A program made the position numbers and the translations under genes. Below, one piece after another: positions 34,056 to 43,366 of a DNA stretch of 64,000 bases (position 1 is its first letter; each line of letters opens with the position of its first letter). A model generated the notes under the pieces. It made no database searches, was not told where the DNA came from, and was given only the letters and a program-made list of their open reading frames with translations. This DNA is from Siphonodentalium dalli (Eukaryota; Mollusca; Scaphopoda; Gadilida; Siphonodentaliidae): the NCBI GenBank assembly GCA_032622095.1, contig CP136063.1, positions 118,318,723-118,382,722 on the forward strand, written 5' to 3'.

Positions 34056-34577
34056 CTAGTCGATGAGCCCGACGTTGTCCGGGCTATTCAAAAACCAAAT
34101 TTCAAGTCGATAGCTCTACCCGTTTCCGAGATCTGGTCTGCGCATGGGCGAAGCTGGCGTCGCACGGGCTCGGCGACCCGATAAAATTCGTATCCGGGGC
34201 AAGATACATTCAAATACCAAATTTCAAGTCGATAGCTCCACCCGTTTCCGAGATCTCGTCTGCGCATGCGCGAAGCTGGCGTCGCACGGGCTCGGCGACC
34301 CGATAAAATTCGTATCCGGGGCAAGACACATTCACATACCAAATTTCAAGTCGATAGGTCCACCCGTTTCCGAGATCTCGTCTGCGCATGCGCGAAGCGG
34401 GCGCCGCACGGGCTCGCCAATACGACAACGTTCACCGCCTGGTCAAACTACACACACGTACCAAGTTTCGTCCCGATCGGTCGAGAATCGTAGATTTGTA
34501 TAAATGACAGACAGACAGACAAACAAACAAACAAACAAACATACATACAGACAGAGGTCTTCAAAATATATATGAGA
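34056..34577 (-). mobile_element. Helitron-like copy 3 of second array
   Basis: A 522-bp copy whose 3' end reads CATCGACTAG. Its 5' TCTCATATATA end abuts foldback-element sequence. Confidence 0.75.
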
Positions 34578-35035
34578 TAGTAAAATAGAAGTTTGAACTT
34601 GTTTTCTGCTGGTAAAAGTAGTGTTTTTATCAACGGGACGATGACACATCCATTCTTGAAAAATCTGCATTCCGCCGAACGAAAATCTTCGAAAATCTTA
34701 ACAGAAAAACTAGCATTTCGTTCACATTTCATGTTTGGGTGACGGATTTTTGCAGAAAATGTTAGTCTAATATATACTAAATAGTAAAATAGAAGTTTGC
34801 ACTTGTTTTCTGCTGGTAAAAGTAGTGTTTTTATCGACGGGACGATGACATCCGCATTCTTGAAAAATCGGGAACTACTATTTCACTGATCAGTAAACTG
34901 AATCAGTAGAACATGCTAAAACACTGAATGATATCGATCGATATATCACTATAGTCGGCAAATCTGAACACTAAAAGCCATATCTCGTTCACATTTTGAT
35001 GTTTAGGTGTATGGGCATGCAGCAAAATTAACATA

Positions 35036-35598
35036 TACTCAAATATTTGGAGATATCTCTAAATATTTGAAGATATCTCTAAATGATTTGGAGATATCTC
35101 TAAATATTTGGAGATATCTCTAAATATTTGGAGATATCTCTAATTATTTGGAGATATCTCCAAATCATTTGAAGATATCTCTAAATCGGTACATATCCAT
35201 AATTGGATTTGAGATTAACCTTATCTCTAAATCAATTAGAGATATCTTTAAATCCCCAAATCATTTGAAGATATCTCTAAATCCTTTGAAGATATCTCTA
35301 ATTCATTTAAGGATATGTTCTATTTGAACATATCCGCAATAAAATACTTTTTCTGTAATTCGATGTGAAGATATCTCTAAATATTTGGAGATATCTCTAA
35401 ATCGACATATCCACAATTGAGCATATCCATAATTAAGTACTTCTCCATAATTCGATTTGAAGATATCTCTAAATAATTGGAGATATCTCTAAATATTTGA
35501 AGATATCTCTAAATAATTGGAGATATCTCCAAATGAATTAGAGATAATTCCAAATAGAATTGTAGATATCTCTAAATCGACATATCCACAATTACAAT
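35036..35598. repeat. palindromic minisatellite (AGAGATATCTCTAAATATTTG-like, ~20-22 bp)
   Basis: About 25 degenerate units share the self-complementary word AGAGATATCT or GAGATATCTC, joined by AAATATTT/AAATGATTT. Every unit is itself a palindrome, so the array can fold in many registers. Confidence 0.9.
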
Positions 35599-35623
35599 TT
35601 GAAATGAACATAAAACATATAAT

Positions 35624-36046
35624 AACTAGCTTTCAAATTCCATGTAGGAAATTTGGATACTTCCATATACCACGTGTTCCCGTTTCTCGTGTCATACGTT
35701 ACATTCTCCAAACTGTCTCGCTTTTTATTACAATGGCTAGTGGGCCCGATTTGTCCGGGTTGTTCCAATCTGCTTTCCGGCAAATGGCGCGATTTTACTC
35801 GAATTGACTATTTTTAAAGTCAGGGGTCAGGTCGTGGTCATGATTTGACCCGTCCTAAACAATCCCCTGAGAAAAGTACCCCTAGGTATCATATTCGTCG
35901 AAATCCGTCCGTTTTAACCGATTTGACCTTGAATTGACCATTTTGAAGGTCAATGTCAGATCAGGGTTACGCTTTGACCCGTCCAAAACACTCCCGGACA
36001 AAACTACCCAAAGGTATAAAATGTTGTCGAAATCCGTCCGTTTGAC
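35624..36046. repeat. dispersed repeat with Helitron-like end (copy at 61020-61715)
   Basis: The block TCCCGTTTCTCGTGT...GGGCCCGA-TT-GTCCGGG and following GACCTTGAATTGACC monomers recur at 61020-61715. A CTAG lies at 35737. The homology extends about 110 bp to the left of CTAG, so the shared unit is larger than the Helitron-like part. It is cut short where the right terminal repeat of the foldback element begins. Confidence 0.65.
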
Positions 36047-36449
36047 ACTACTTTTACCAGCAGAAAACAAGTGCAAACTTCTATTTTACTATTTAGTATA
36101 TATTAGACCAACATTTTCTGCAATAATCCGTCACCCAAACATGAAAATGTAAACGAAATATGACTTTTAGTGTTTAGATTATCGTCCCAGAAGTGATAAA
36201 TTTCCCTAATTTCGACGCTTCGTTATTCGAACGCCCATCGTTCAGCATACGCTCAATTTTATCGGGAAAACATCACATTCGTATAGAGTAGATACCAATA
36301 AACACGTTGAGACCATGTTTGTGCCTCTAAACTCTTTCATTTCCGAATAAAATGACTTTTAAATTTTCGTTCCGTTCCGTCCCGTCTTTTAGACAAATCG
36401 TTCCGTCCCGTTCCGGAAAATCGTTCCGTCCCATCTTTTAGTAGATCCC
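36047..36449 (-). repeat. right terminal inverted repeat of the foldback element
   Basis: The inverse of 32152-32555 with few differences; it ends ...TTTTAGTAGATCCC. Confidence 0.85.
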
Positions 36450-37024
36450 TAAATTATCGAATTTTACACAAATTGTTTGTCGTAAACGAATGCCAGTGGG
36501 GAAACCACGCTACCTTTAAAGACATACCCCACACGCGTTCTAATATCTAGAGATGTCATCGATCTGAAACGTTTATGGGACTATATAATTTTGATGACTA
36601 TATGTGACCCGCCATATCAAATCCAGTCGTAAGTCGGGATTTATTTTACCCTGTGCCAATGCATTCTCTTATATATGCGAGTCGACCATAGGTCGCCTCG
36701 CATATATAAGAGAATGCATTGGCCTAACAATTTTTTATCATTTTTTTAAAATAAATCTTTCTTACAATTTTAGGACATAAAATAAAAAAACATCCATTAC
36801 CCTGCAGGGAGCCCCACACATATATAGAAGCATATAGAAGAGTGTCGTCTGCTCATGTTTGTCTGGGGCTCTGTATGGGTGAAATTATAAAAATGTTAAA
36901 GAATACAAGAAAAAATTATTAAAATTGTAAAAAATGGTTAGGTCAATGCATTCTCTTATATATGCGAGTCGACCTATGGTCGACTCGCATATATAAGAGA
37001 ATGCATTGGCTCAGGGTAAAAAAA
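36343..37024. repeat. segmental duplication, copy 1
   Basis: This runs from inside the right foldback terminal repeat through flanking DNA into the MITE at 36601-37063. It is repeated about 785 bp downstream with very few differences. Confidence 0.9.
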
Positions 37025-37063
37025 TCCCGACTTACGACTGGATTTGATATGGCGGGTCACATA
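36601..37063. mobile_element. MITE with nested terminal inverted repeats
   Basis: The ends TATGTGACCCGCCATATCAA and the inverse are flanked by TA on both sides. Inward of each end is a second hairpin built from CAATGCATTCTCTTATATAT...GCGAGTCGACC. The terminal arm is over 50 bp. No coding capacity; a TA target would suit Tc1/mariner-type mobilisation. Confidence 0.8.
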
Positions 37064-37127
37064 TAGAACGAATAGAATGCAGTGCGTGAAGTTTTTAAAT
37101 AGTTTCGTGCTAAGATAACGCAAAATA

Positions 37128-37808
37128 CCGAATAAAATGACTTTTAAATTTTCGTTCCGTTCCGTCCCGTCTTTTAGACAAATCGTTCCGTCCCGTTCCG
37201 GAAAATCGTTCCGTCCCGTCTTTTTGTAGATCCCTAAATTATCGAATTTTACACAAATTGTTTGTCGTAAACGAATGCCAGTGGGGAAACCACGCTACCT
37301 TTAAAGACATACCCCACACGCGTTCTAATATCTAGAGATGTCATCGATCTGAAACGTTTATGGGACTATATAATTTTGATGACTATATGTGACCCGCCAT
37401 ATCAAATCCAGTCGTAAGTCGGGATTTATTTTACCCTGTGCCAATGCATTCTCTTATATATGCGAGTCGACCATAGGTCGCCTCGCAAATATAAGAGAAT
37501 GCATTGGCCTAACAATTTTTTATCATTTTTTTAAAATAAATCTTTCTTACAATTTTAGGACATAAAATAAAAAACATCCATTACCCTGCAGGGAGCCCCA
37601 CACATATATAGAAGCATATAGAAGAGTGTCGTCTGCTCATGTTTGTCTGGGGCTCTGTATGGGTGAAATTATAAAAATGTTAAAGAATACAAGAAAAAAT
37701 TATTAAAATTGTAAAAAATTGTTAGGCCAATGCATTCTCTTATATATGCGAGTCGACCTATGATCGACTCGCATATATAAGAGAATGCATTGGCTCAGGG
37801 TAAAAAAA
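37128..37808. repeat. segmental duplication, copy 2
   Basis: A near-identical direct copy of 36343-37024, starting CCGAATAAAATGAC and ending GCTCAGGGTAAAAAAA. It stops 18 bp before MFSD2 exon h. Confidence 0.9.
37386..37808. mobile_element. truncated MITE copy missing its right terminus
   Basis: Duplicated along with 37128-37808. The last ~40 bp of terminal repeat are absent, and the sequence passes straight into the polypyrimidine/acceptor region of MFSD2 exon h. Confidence 0.8.
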
Positions 37809-37826
37809 GTCACTTTAAATTTGCAG

Positions 37827-38003
37827 GTTCGGTGGGTATGTGACTGGTGAATGTGAGCAGTCGAGTGACGTAGCACTAACTCTTCGATACTTACTGTGCC
37901 CCGCCCCTGTCATATTGATGCTTATGGCCATGGTGTCCATATGGATGTACCCCATCGACGAGAAACGGAGGCGCTACAATAAGAAGCGTGTGGAGGAACT
38001 AGA
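37827..38003 (+). CDS. MFSD2A: MFSD2-like transporter, exon 'h'
   Basis: Acceptor TTTGCAG and donor GTGAGT bound a 177-bp exon. It encodes (E)FGGYVTGECEQSSDVALTLR, a transmembrane helix (YLLCPAPVILMLMAMVSIWM) and the cytoplasmic start YPIDEKRRRYNKKRVEELE. Vertebrate MFSD2A ends ...GYQTRGCSQPERVKFTLNM...KMYPIDEERRRQNKKALQ, so MYPIDE.RRR.NKK is almost unchanged. The cysteine in GEC aligns with the C-domain partner of the loop disulfide. The sequence just upstream is a truncated MITE copy. Confidence 0.95.
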
Positions 38004-39299
38004 GTGAGTATACATACTATACAGTTTGGACCAGGAACGTGGCTAGGGGTGACGTTGGGGTGTCCAATTTATAATTTATAACTGCATGCCCCATCTCTTG
38101 AACCAAACACAAATTTTCAAGACCGGAAAATTCCATTCACACCCATCCATTGTGTTAGAATTTTCCAACCGTACGTCAGGCTTTCCAACTGTTGGAAGGA
38201 ATTTCCAACGAGACACCTCCCAAGCCTGGAGCTTTTCCAATTGATGGTCATTTCAGTCAAAAACTTTGACTGCAAGTCAGAGTGTGATATATGTAGTAGG
38301 AAAAAATGTGAATTGCATAATCTAAATATAACAAATTTCACACTAATACTTGTTTGAAAATCGAACTGTCAGAACAATTTAAACCAATTTTGGCCCGAAA
38401 TATCCAACTTTTGAACATTTTGACCAACGTTTGGAGTGAGACCCCCCCCCCCCCACAACCCGTCTGTCGGTCGAACTAACAAGTGGTATGGTGCGTGACT
38501 GCAGGAGTCTTCAACAAGAAAACAGTCGAACCATTAAAAAAATTATTTGTTTTCAATTTAAACCAGTTAACAATGATACATTATATAGTTATCATTCTCG
38601 ATTTTACTATTCAAGATGTGTTATTGTGAAGATGAATATCACAAGTCAGAGAAACAAACCGACAGCATAACTGAAAGTGGTGACGTTAGGATGTCACAAT
38701 ATAACGTATGATGTAAACTCATCGCCACACAAAGAAAGGGAAAATGGACATGGCTTTATAATTCAGCATGATTGCTTTATACCAAATCCAATTATTTCGC
38801 AATATATATTATGTACACGGACCTCATAAGGCTGAATAAGGCTGATATTTACTGCATGTCTATATATTCGGAATAATTTTATATGTTTACACTAAAGAAA
38901 GAGTATATCTTCTTATTTATTTCCTATAAGATGATTAAAATAAAGAGGGTTTGGTTCACTGTAGCAAGGAAAGCCCAAAGCAAATAACGACTTTTGATCA
39001 CATCGGTACAAGTCTTTATTTCGCTAACAAGAAACGTGTCAAAAGCGAACTATTATACTATTCACATATTCTTGTTTATCACATAATTACCCCCTAAACC
39101 CGGTATCATAATTTTTAGTAAGATACACGTGTATTATCGGCACGCGCATTGACGTAAGAGCTTCGATATTGATCAGTGTAATTATTATTATGTTAATTAG
39201 AATATAATTAAATGATATTCAAATATTGTTGACTTTGAAATAAACATGGGTGATGAGGGTGGTTCAATAATTTTGTCAACATGAAAAGACACATTTAAA
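38004..39299 (+). other. MFSD2 intron sequence, no gene recognised
   Basis: A stretch near 38115-38340 with GGAAAATTCCATTC and TTTCCAAC words recurs in diverged form near 50350-50560, so it is a dispersed repeat. A poly-C run lies near 38442-38454. Confidence 0.4.
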
Positions 39300-39880
39300 A
39301 TGTAACTATATTTTTCTTGGAAAAAAAAAACAAACTTAAAACAAGAAATATTATCTTGGGAGTATACCTAGAAAATTTTCTTACATCAAATTTAGAAAAT
39401 TAATTTCAGAAATTATAATTATAATTAGGAGCATATTTTTCTTACAATTTTCAAAGAAAGGATCCATTAGTTTTCTCATGATTTCTCAATGGTAAGAATA
39501 ATTTCTTAAATCCTACAATGTCATTTTATCATTATCTAGAAAATGGTAAGAAATAATTTCTTATTAGTAAGAAATTATTTCCTAAATACTAGAAAGTAAT
39601 TTTCTAAGTATCTAGAAAAAGGTAAGAAATAATTTCTTAGATGTCAAGAAATTGTTTTCTCACAAGACTACAAACTAGAAAAGACTAGACAATTTGGGAC
39701 TATACTTAGAACATTTTCTTGTTCTTATATCCAGAAAATATATTATTTAAAGTTATATTTCTAATACGTTAAGAAAGGCACTTTCTTACTTTCTAGACAA
39801 AAGTATGAAAAATATTCTCAAATTTCTGGAAATATAAGAAATGCTTTTTTTGGTGCAATTTCTAACATTTAGAAAAGTTC
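39300..39880. repeat. degenerate palindromic repeat (AAGAAATAATTTCTT-like)
   Basis: Many short self-complementary words (AAGAAATAATTTCTT, AGAAAATTTTCT, TAGAAA/TTTCTA) occur over about 580 bp with irregular spacing. It resembles the arrays at 35036 and 59500 in design, though not in sequence. Confidence 0.75.
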
Positions 39881-40019
39881 ATTTCTTATATACTTACATG
39901 TCACTAAGCATAAAAAGTCCATACAAATTTAGTTCACGTATTTATCGACCTATTTTGAGCACGAGACCTGTCCGGAAAGTGACACATGCCAGTGAGCAAT
40001 ATTAGATGCAATTCGGTGA

Positions 40020-40195
40020 TCCAAACCGTGAAGTGGATTTAAACGGACATGGCTCATTTGATCGTGTTCAAAGTTCTGTTTATATGACTTCAATTGGTCT
40101 TTCTGTGACATATAATGCTCGTAGAAAGGTAGATCAAGTATTTATCGTCCTATTTCGATACCGGGAACAAATCAAAAGCGAATATTATTAGCTGT
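40020..40195 (+). repeat. dispersed repeat (related copy at 7965-8105, opposite strand)
   Basis: Contains CAAGTATTTATCG and AAATCAAAAGC shared with the other copy. A neighbouring segment (AAACGGACATGGCTCATT) also recurs near 3108. Confidence 0.55.
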
Positions 40196-40327
40196 ATTTT
40201 GGAGCGCATGCAAACCGTCAAGTGGCTTTAAGATATGTACGTATATACGTATAGTATTGTTCGTCCTTGTCAAATTGAACTGTCCTGTCCGGGATCAAAA
40301 TTGGACTATAACTATTGTGGAATACTT

Positions 40328-40330
<3 letters not shown>

Positions 40331-40368
<38 letters not shown>
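40331..40368. repeat. (AT)n microsatellite
   Basis: About 19 AT units; an (ATAA)n tract follows at 40499-40542. Confidence 0.9.
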
Positions 40369-40369
<1 letters not shown>

Positions 40370-40642
40370 TTATTTCCTCCAGCTAGGAGAGTATGTTTTA
40401 CAAACTACATGTTACTATAAATATAGAAACGACATCAATAGTAATTCCCGCCACCATGAAACACAAGCAGTCATCAAAACAATCACACACAGGCACACAA
40501 TAAATAAATAAATAAATACATAAATAAATAAATAATTAAATATATAAAAACAAGCACACACAAACTTGACAATAAATACAGATATATGTCAACAGACCGT
40601 AGCATAAAGCTACACATTCACTAACAGAACCTTTCCCCACAG

Positions 40643-40775
40643 CGACATGGAAAACAGAAAGCATGCTGCAGGCTCGGGGCAGTGCTTTCGTCACTTATAT
40701 CGACCGAAAGTTAATTGTGGAAACAGTATATCTTTGGAAATTTTAAAGATCAACATATTTAACAATTTTCAATAG
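40643..40775 (+). CDS. MFSD2A: MFSD2-like transporter, candidate terminal exon 'i'
   Basis: A pyrimidine-rich acceptor (CCTTTCCCCACAG) precedes 40643. Its first base completes the GA codon left by exon h, giving Asp. The frame then reads DMENRKHAAGSGQC and continues to a TAG at 40773-40775, a tail of about 44 residues. The C-terminal tail of this family is not conserved, so there is no similarity to confirm it. Splice phase, acceptor strength and position are the support. A different last exon within 38004-40642 is possible. Confidence 0.5.
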
Positions 40776-40981
40776 AATTAGCACATAATTTCATGGTACG
40801 GGATGTCCAGAGTATGAATCCTGCTTACCGCGTCGCTGCGTTTTAACGATAACAGAACCCTTGAATGTGCATATAACTACTGAACGTTTAATAACTGTTT
40901 AGTTAGCGTATGTTATTACACGTTCAGTTTTTAAAAAGAGAACATAATTGAGATTGCTGTTAATTAGCGAAAATATTACTT

Positions 40982-41845
40982 TCAATGAAAATGAGAGTTA
41001 ATGTAAGTCAGACAATCTTTTGTCGGCGTTCCTGCGGCTAAGCTCCATTTAAACCACATATCATGTGTTGCCTTAAGAAAAAATCTCATAAGCGAAAGCT
41101 CCTCGTCATAGTAATGCTCTGACAGAGATTCTACAGGAATAAGACCCAGAAATAAAAGTAATTGATCTTCTAATGACATAGAGTCGATAGAAATAAAAGT
41201 ATTTACATGGAATTTGTCAATCAAGTCATACCAGAAACAAAGTCTATCGGCCTCTAAGAAGGAACAATGAATTAAAATGTGCGCCGTTCTGTCAGTGAAG
41301 GATGTGCCACACATGTGACAAGATTCTTCATCACCAAATAATTTTGAGCACAAAAGTTTTGCCGCTACGTAAAAGTTGCCTTTCTCGGATGGAAATTTCT
41401 TACAGGCTTTCCATATATATGACATTTGCAAGCAAGAATTGGCTGAGTTGAATCTCCAAAAAGATATATCTTCCTCAGTTCTGGAAGACCAAGAAAGTTC
41501 CCAAATTAAATCACTCTGTCTGACAAAGCTTTTCCACAAACATTTGTCCGGGAATGCCCCAGAAGAGAGATACGCATACACGTGATCAAGAAGGCCCCGT
41601 TTGTGTAGTAACCGGAACAAATCCGAGAAGAAGGCGTTCCTGTTGACAGCTTGAGGGCTTGTCACATATTGAAGTAGTCTGTACAGGAAGATCTCCTTCA
41701 CGGACTTCCCCCGGTTAAGATGGCATAATGAGCAAAACAAAGAAAGCTTTCTGTATTCAATGTCTCGTTCAATAGGAAAACATCCCAAAAGACCTAGAAC
41801 CATATCGGTACGCGTACGCATTGGCAAGCCTTGAATGTGCTTTAA
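40982..41845 (-). pseudogene. LINE ORF2 C-terminal remnant with zinc-knuckle-like motif
   Basis: A 281-codon frame continues the ORF2 exactly where the inserted element interrupts it. It includes CHMCGTSFTDRTAHILIHCS, a C-x2-C...H...HC arrangement like the C-terminal finger of several LINE clades. Removing the insertion and one TTAA rejoins the frame without a shift. Confidence 0.75.
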
Positions 41846-43366
41846 AGGTACTCAATCCGATAAAACTCCTCTCAATTACTATTTCAATGGCTTCGGGGGT
41901 CAAAAATATTTGATTCGATGATTCGAGTAGAGGAAGTCACCCATCAAAGCTCAGATTTGTTAGATATCAATTTTAGAAATCTATTATTTTTCATTATCGG
42001 GAATACTTTCTGGCCAGATCTCAGTCAAAATTGCGTTTTTATTACGACTTGATTTTAGAGTTATCCATCCTTGTCTGTTTGAATAGAGTTTTGGTGTAAA
42101 AATCTCGAGCAGGATACGAAATTGACGGCAATTATTAGTACTCATCTCGAGAACATAACAAATTTCAAAAATCAATATCTAATAACTCTGAGCTTTGTTT
42201 GATGGGTTCCTCGACTCGAATCAAATATTTTTTACCCCCAAAGCCAAAGAAATAGTAATATAGGACCCTCTGATCGGATTGTTACGTGCGCTCGCGCAAC
42301 AGTATGGCGATCAGACAGATTCGTACGTAGCTTGGTGTCACCCTACTCCGTTTCACTCCATGACGTCACCAAAAACGACGTAAAACCTCGTGGCGTTCTG
42401 ACATTTTTACTGTGCCGCGTTTTTGCTATGTTTATCTTATGTGTTGTTTTCGATTATTTGTTTGTCGCCGATATCGCCATTTGTACGGATTCCCTGTTTC
42501 TATATTTAAAACTGGCATGCTCGTAGTGAGCCTCGATTTCGATTTTTTCTCCCAGGTCAAAATACGTCAGAGTTATGACAAAAATAGATCGATCTACATT
42601 TTCTCCATCAGAACTCTACACCAAAGAGTCTATAGACTCCTTCGGGACCTACATAGACCTACATATGACATAGACTCCTTCATTTGGATATTTTTACTTA
42701 TAATTGGGAAGTTTTATCATTTTTTGGTTCGTGCGAAGACCTCTTTTTATCGTGCGGGAAAAGAGAGACATTCAAAACGCGATTTCGTAATTCGACGCAA
42801 TAGGCTGAATAGCCTAACCTTCAGCCGAGTTCCGGGTCAAATACGACGAATGACGTAACACAAAACAAAACGCATTTGTTGACACAAACACCGTTTGAAC
42901 AGTTTATTATTACATAAAATGATCGTTATTGATAAATTATTGATTAATTATTGATATTTATTGTTGAATATTGGCTGCTATCAATATTTACACAAATGGT
43001 ATTAATTATTTCTTATAATTGCTCCTTTGGTCAACTTTGACTATCGGAAAATGAAAATGAAAATATGCCGCTGAAAAAAATTTAATCGATATTAAAGTCT
43101 CGTCCTTTCGGCAACATGGAATTGGTTTTAATTACTTAAATGATTAATATAGTAATTTGCCTTTTATCTGTGATGAAATGAGAAATGGTAATTGTCTTTT
43201 TTTTGCTAACATTAAATTAAATTAAATAAATTAAGTAAAATACAGTGAAATTATTTTTTTAATTATTGTTTATTACATTTTTGCGCACGTTGGCATCTCT
43301 CTGAGTGCATTCTAGTTGTTGTTGGAATCTGTTGAGATGGGGACCCTCTTTACGGATTGAGTACCT
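41846..43366. mobile_element. 1.5 kb TTAA-flanked element inserted in the LINE
   Basis: The ends AGGTACTCAATCCG and its exact inverse CGGATTGAGTACCT are flanked by TTAA (41842-41845 and 43367-43370). The left ~420 bp form an internal foldback (GGCTTCGGGGGTC... with ACCCCCAAAGCCAAAGAAAT near 42235). The interior has a 148-codon frame (42412-42858) with no recognised domain, so no transposase is evident. Probably a non-autonomous Kolobok- or piggyBac-type element; a shorter relative is at 27357-27815. Confidence 0.9.

Larger units (their letters stand above)
32759..34577 (-). mobile_element. three head-to-tail Helitron-like copies inserted in the foldback element
   Basis: This is the same family as 21773-24205. 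Copies 32759-33532, 33533-34055 and 34056-34577 are directly joined, each with minus-strand 5'-TC and 3'-CTAG ends. Removing the block leaves ACTAAA/TAGTAAAATAG, which matches the undisturbed subrepeat (TATACTAAATAGTAAAATAG) elsewhere in the same element. The insertion is therefore exactly between A and T (minus-strand reading) with no target duplication, as expected for Helitrons. Confidence 0.85.
32152..36449. mobile_element. 4.3 kb foldback element with 404-bp terminal inverted repeats and 8-bp target duplication
   Basis: The left terminus (GGGATCTACTAAAAGACGGG..., 32152-32555) is repeated inverted at 36047-36449. The element is bounded by the 8-bp direct repeat TAAATTAT (32144-32151 and 36450-36457). 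An 8-bp duplication with long inverted repeats suits hAT- or P-related foldback elements. No transposase frame is present. Nested inside are Helitron-like tandem copies (32759-34577), further copies of the terminal subrepeat, a 20-22-bp palindromic minisatellite and a dispersed repeat. The whole element sits in the intron between MFSD2 exons g and h. Confidence 0.85.

Noticed and set aside
42412-42858. 148-codon frame inside the TTAA element as a transposase
   Set aside because: No DDE or other transposase motif can be seen; too short and rich in aromatic residues.
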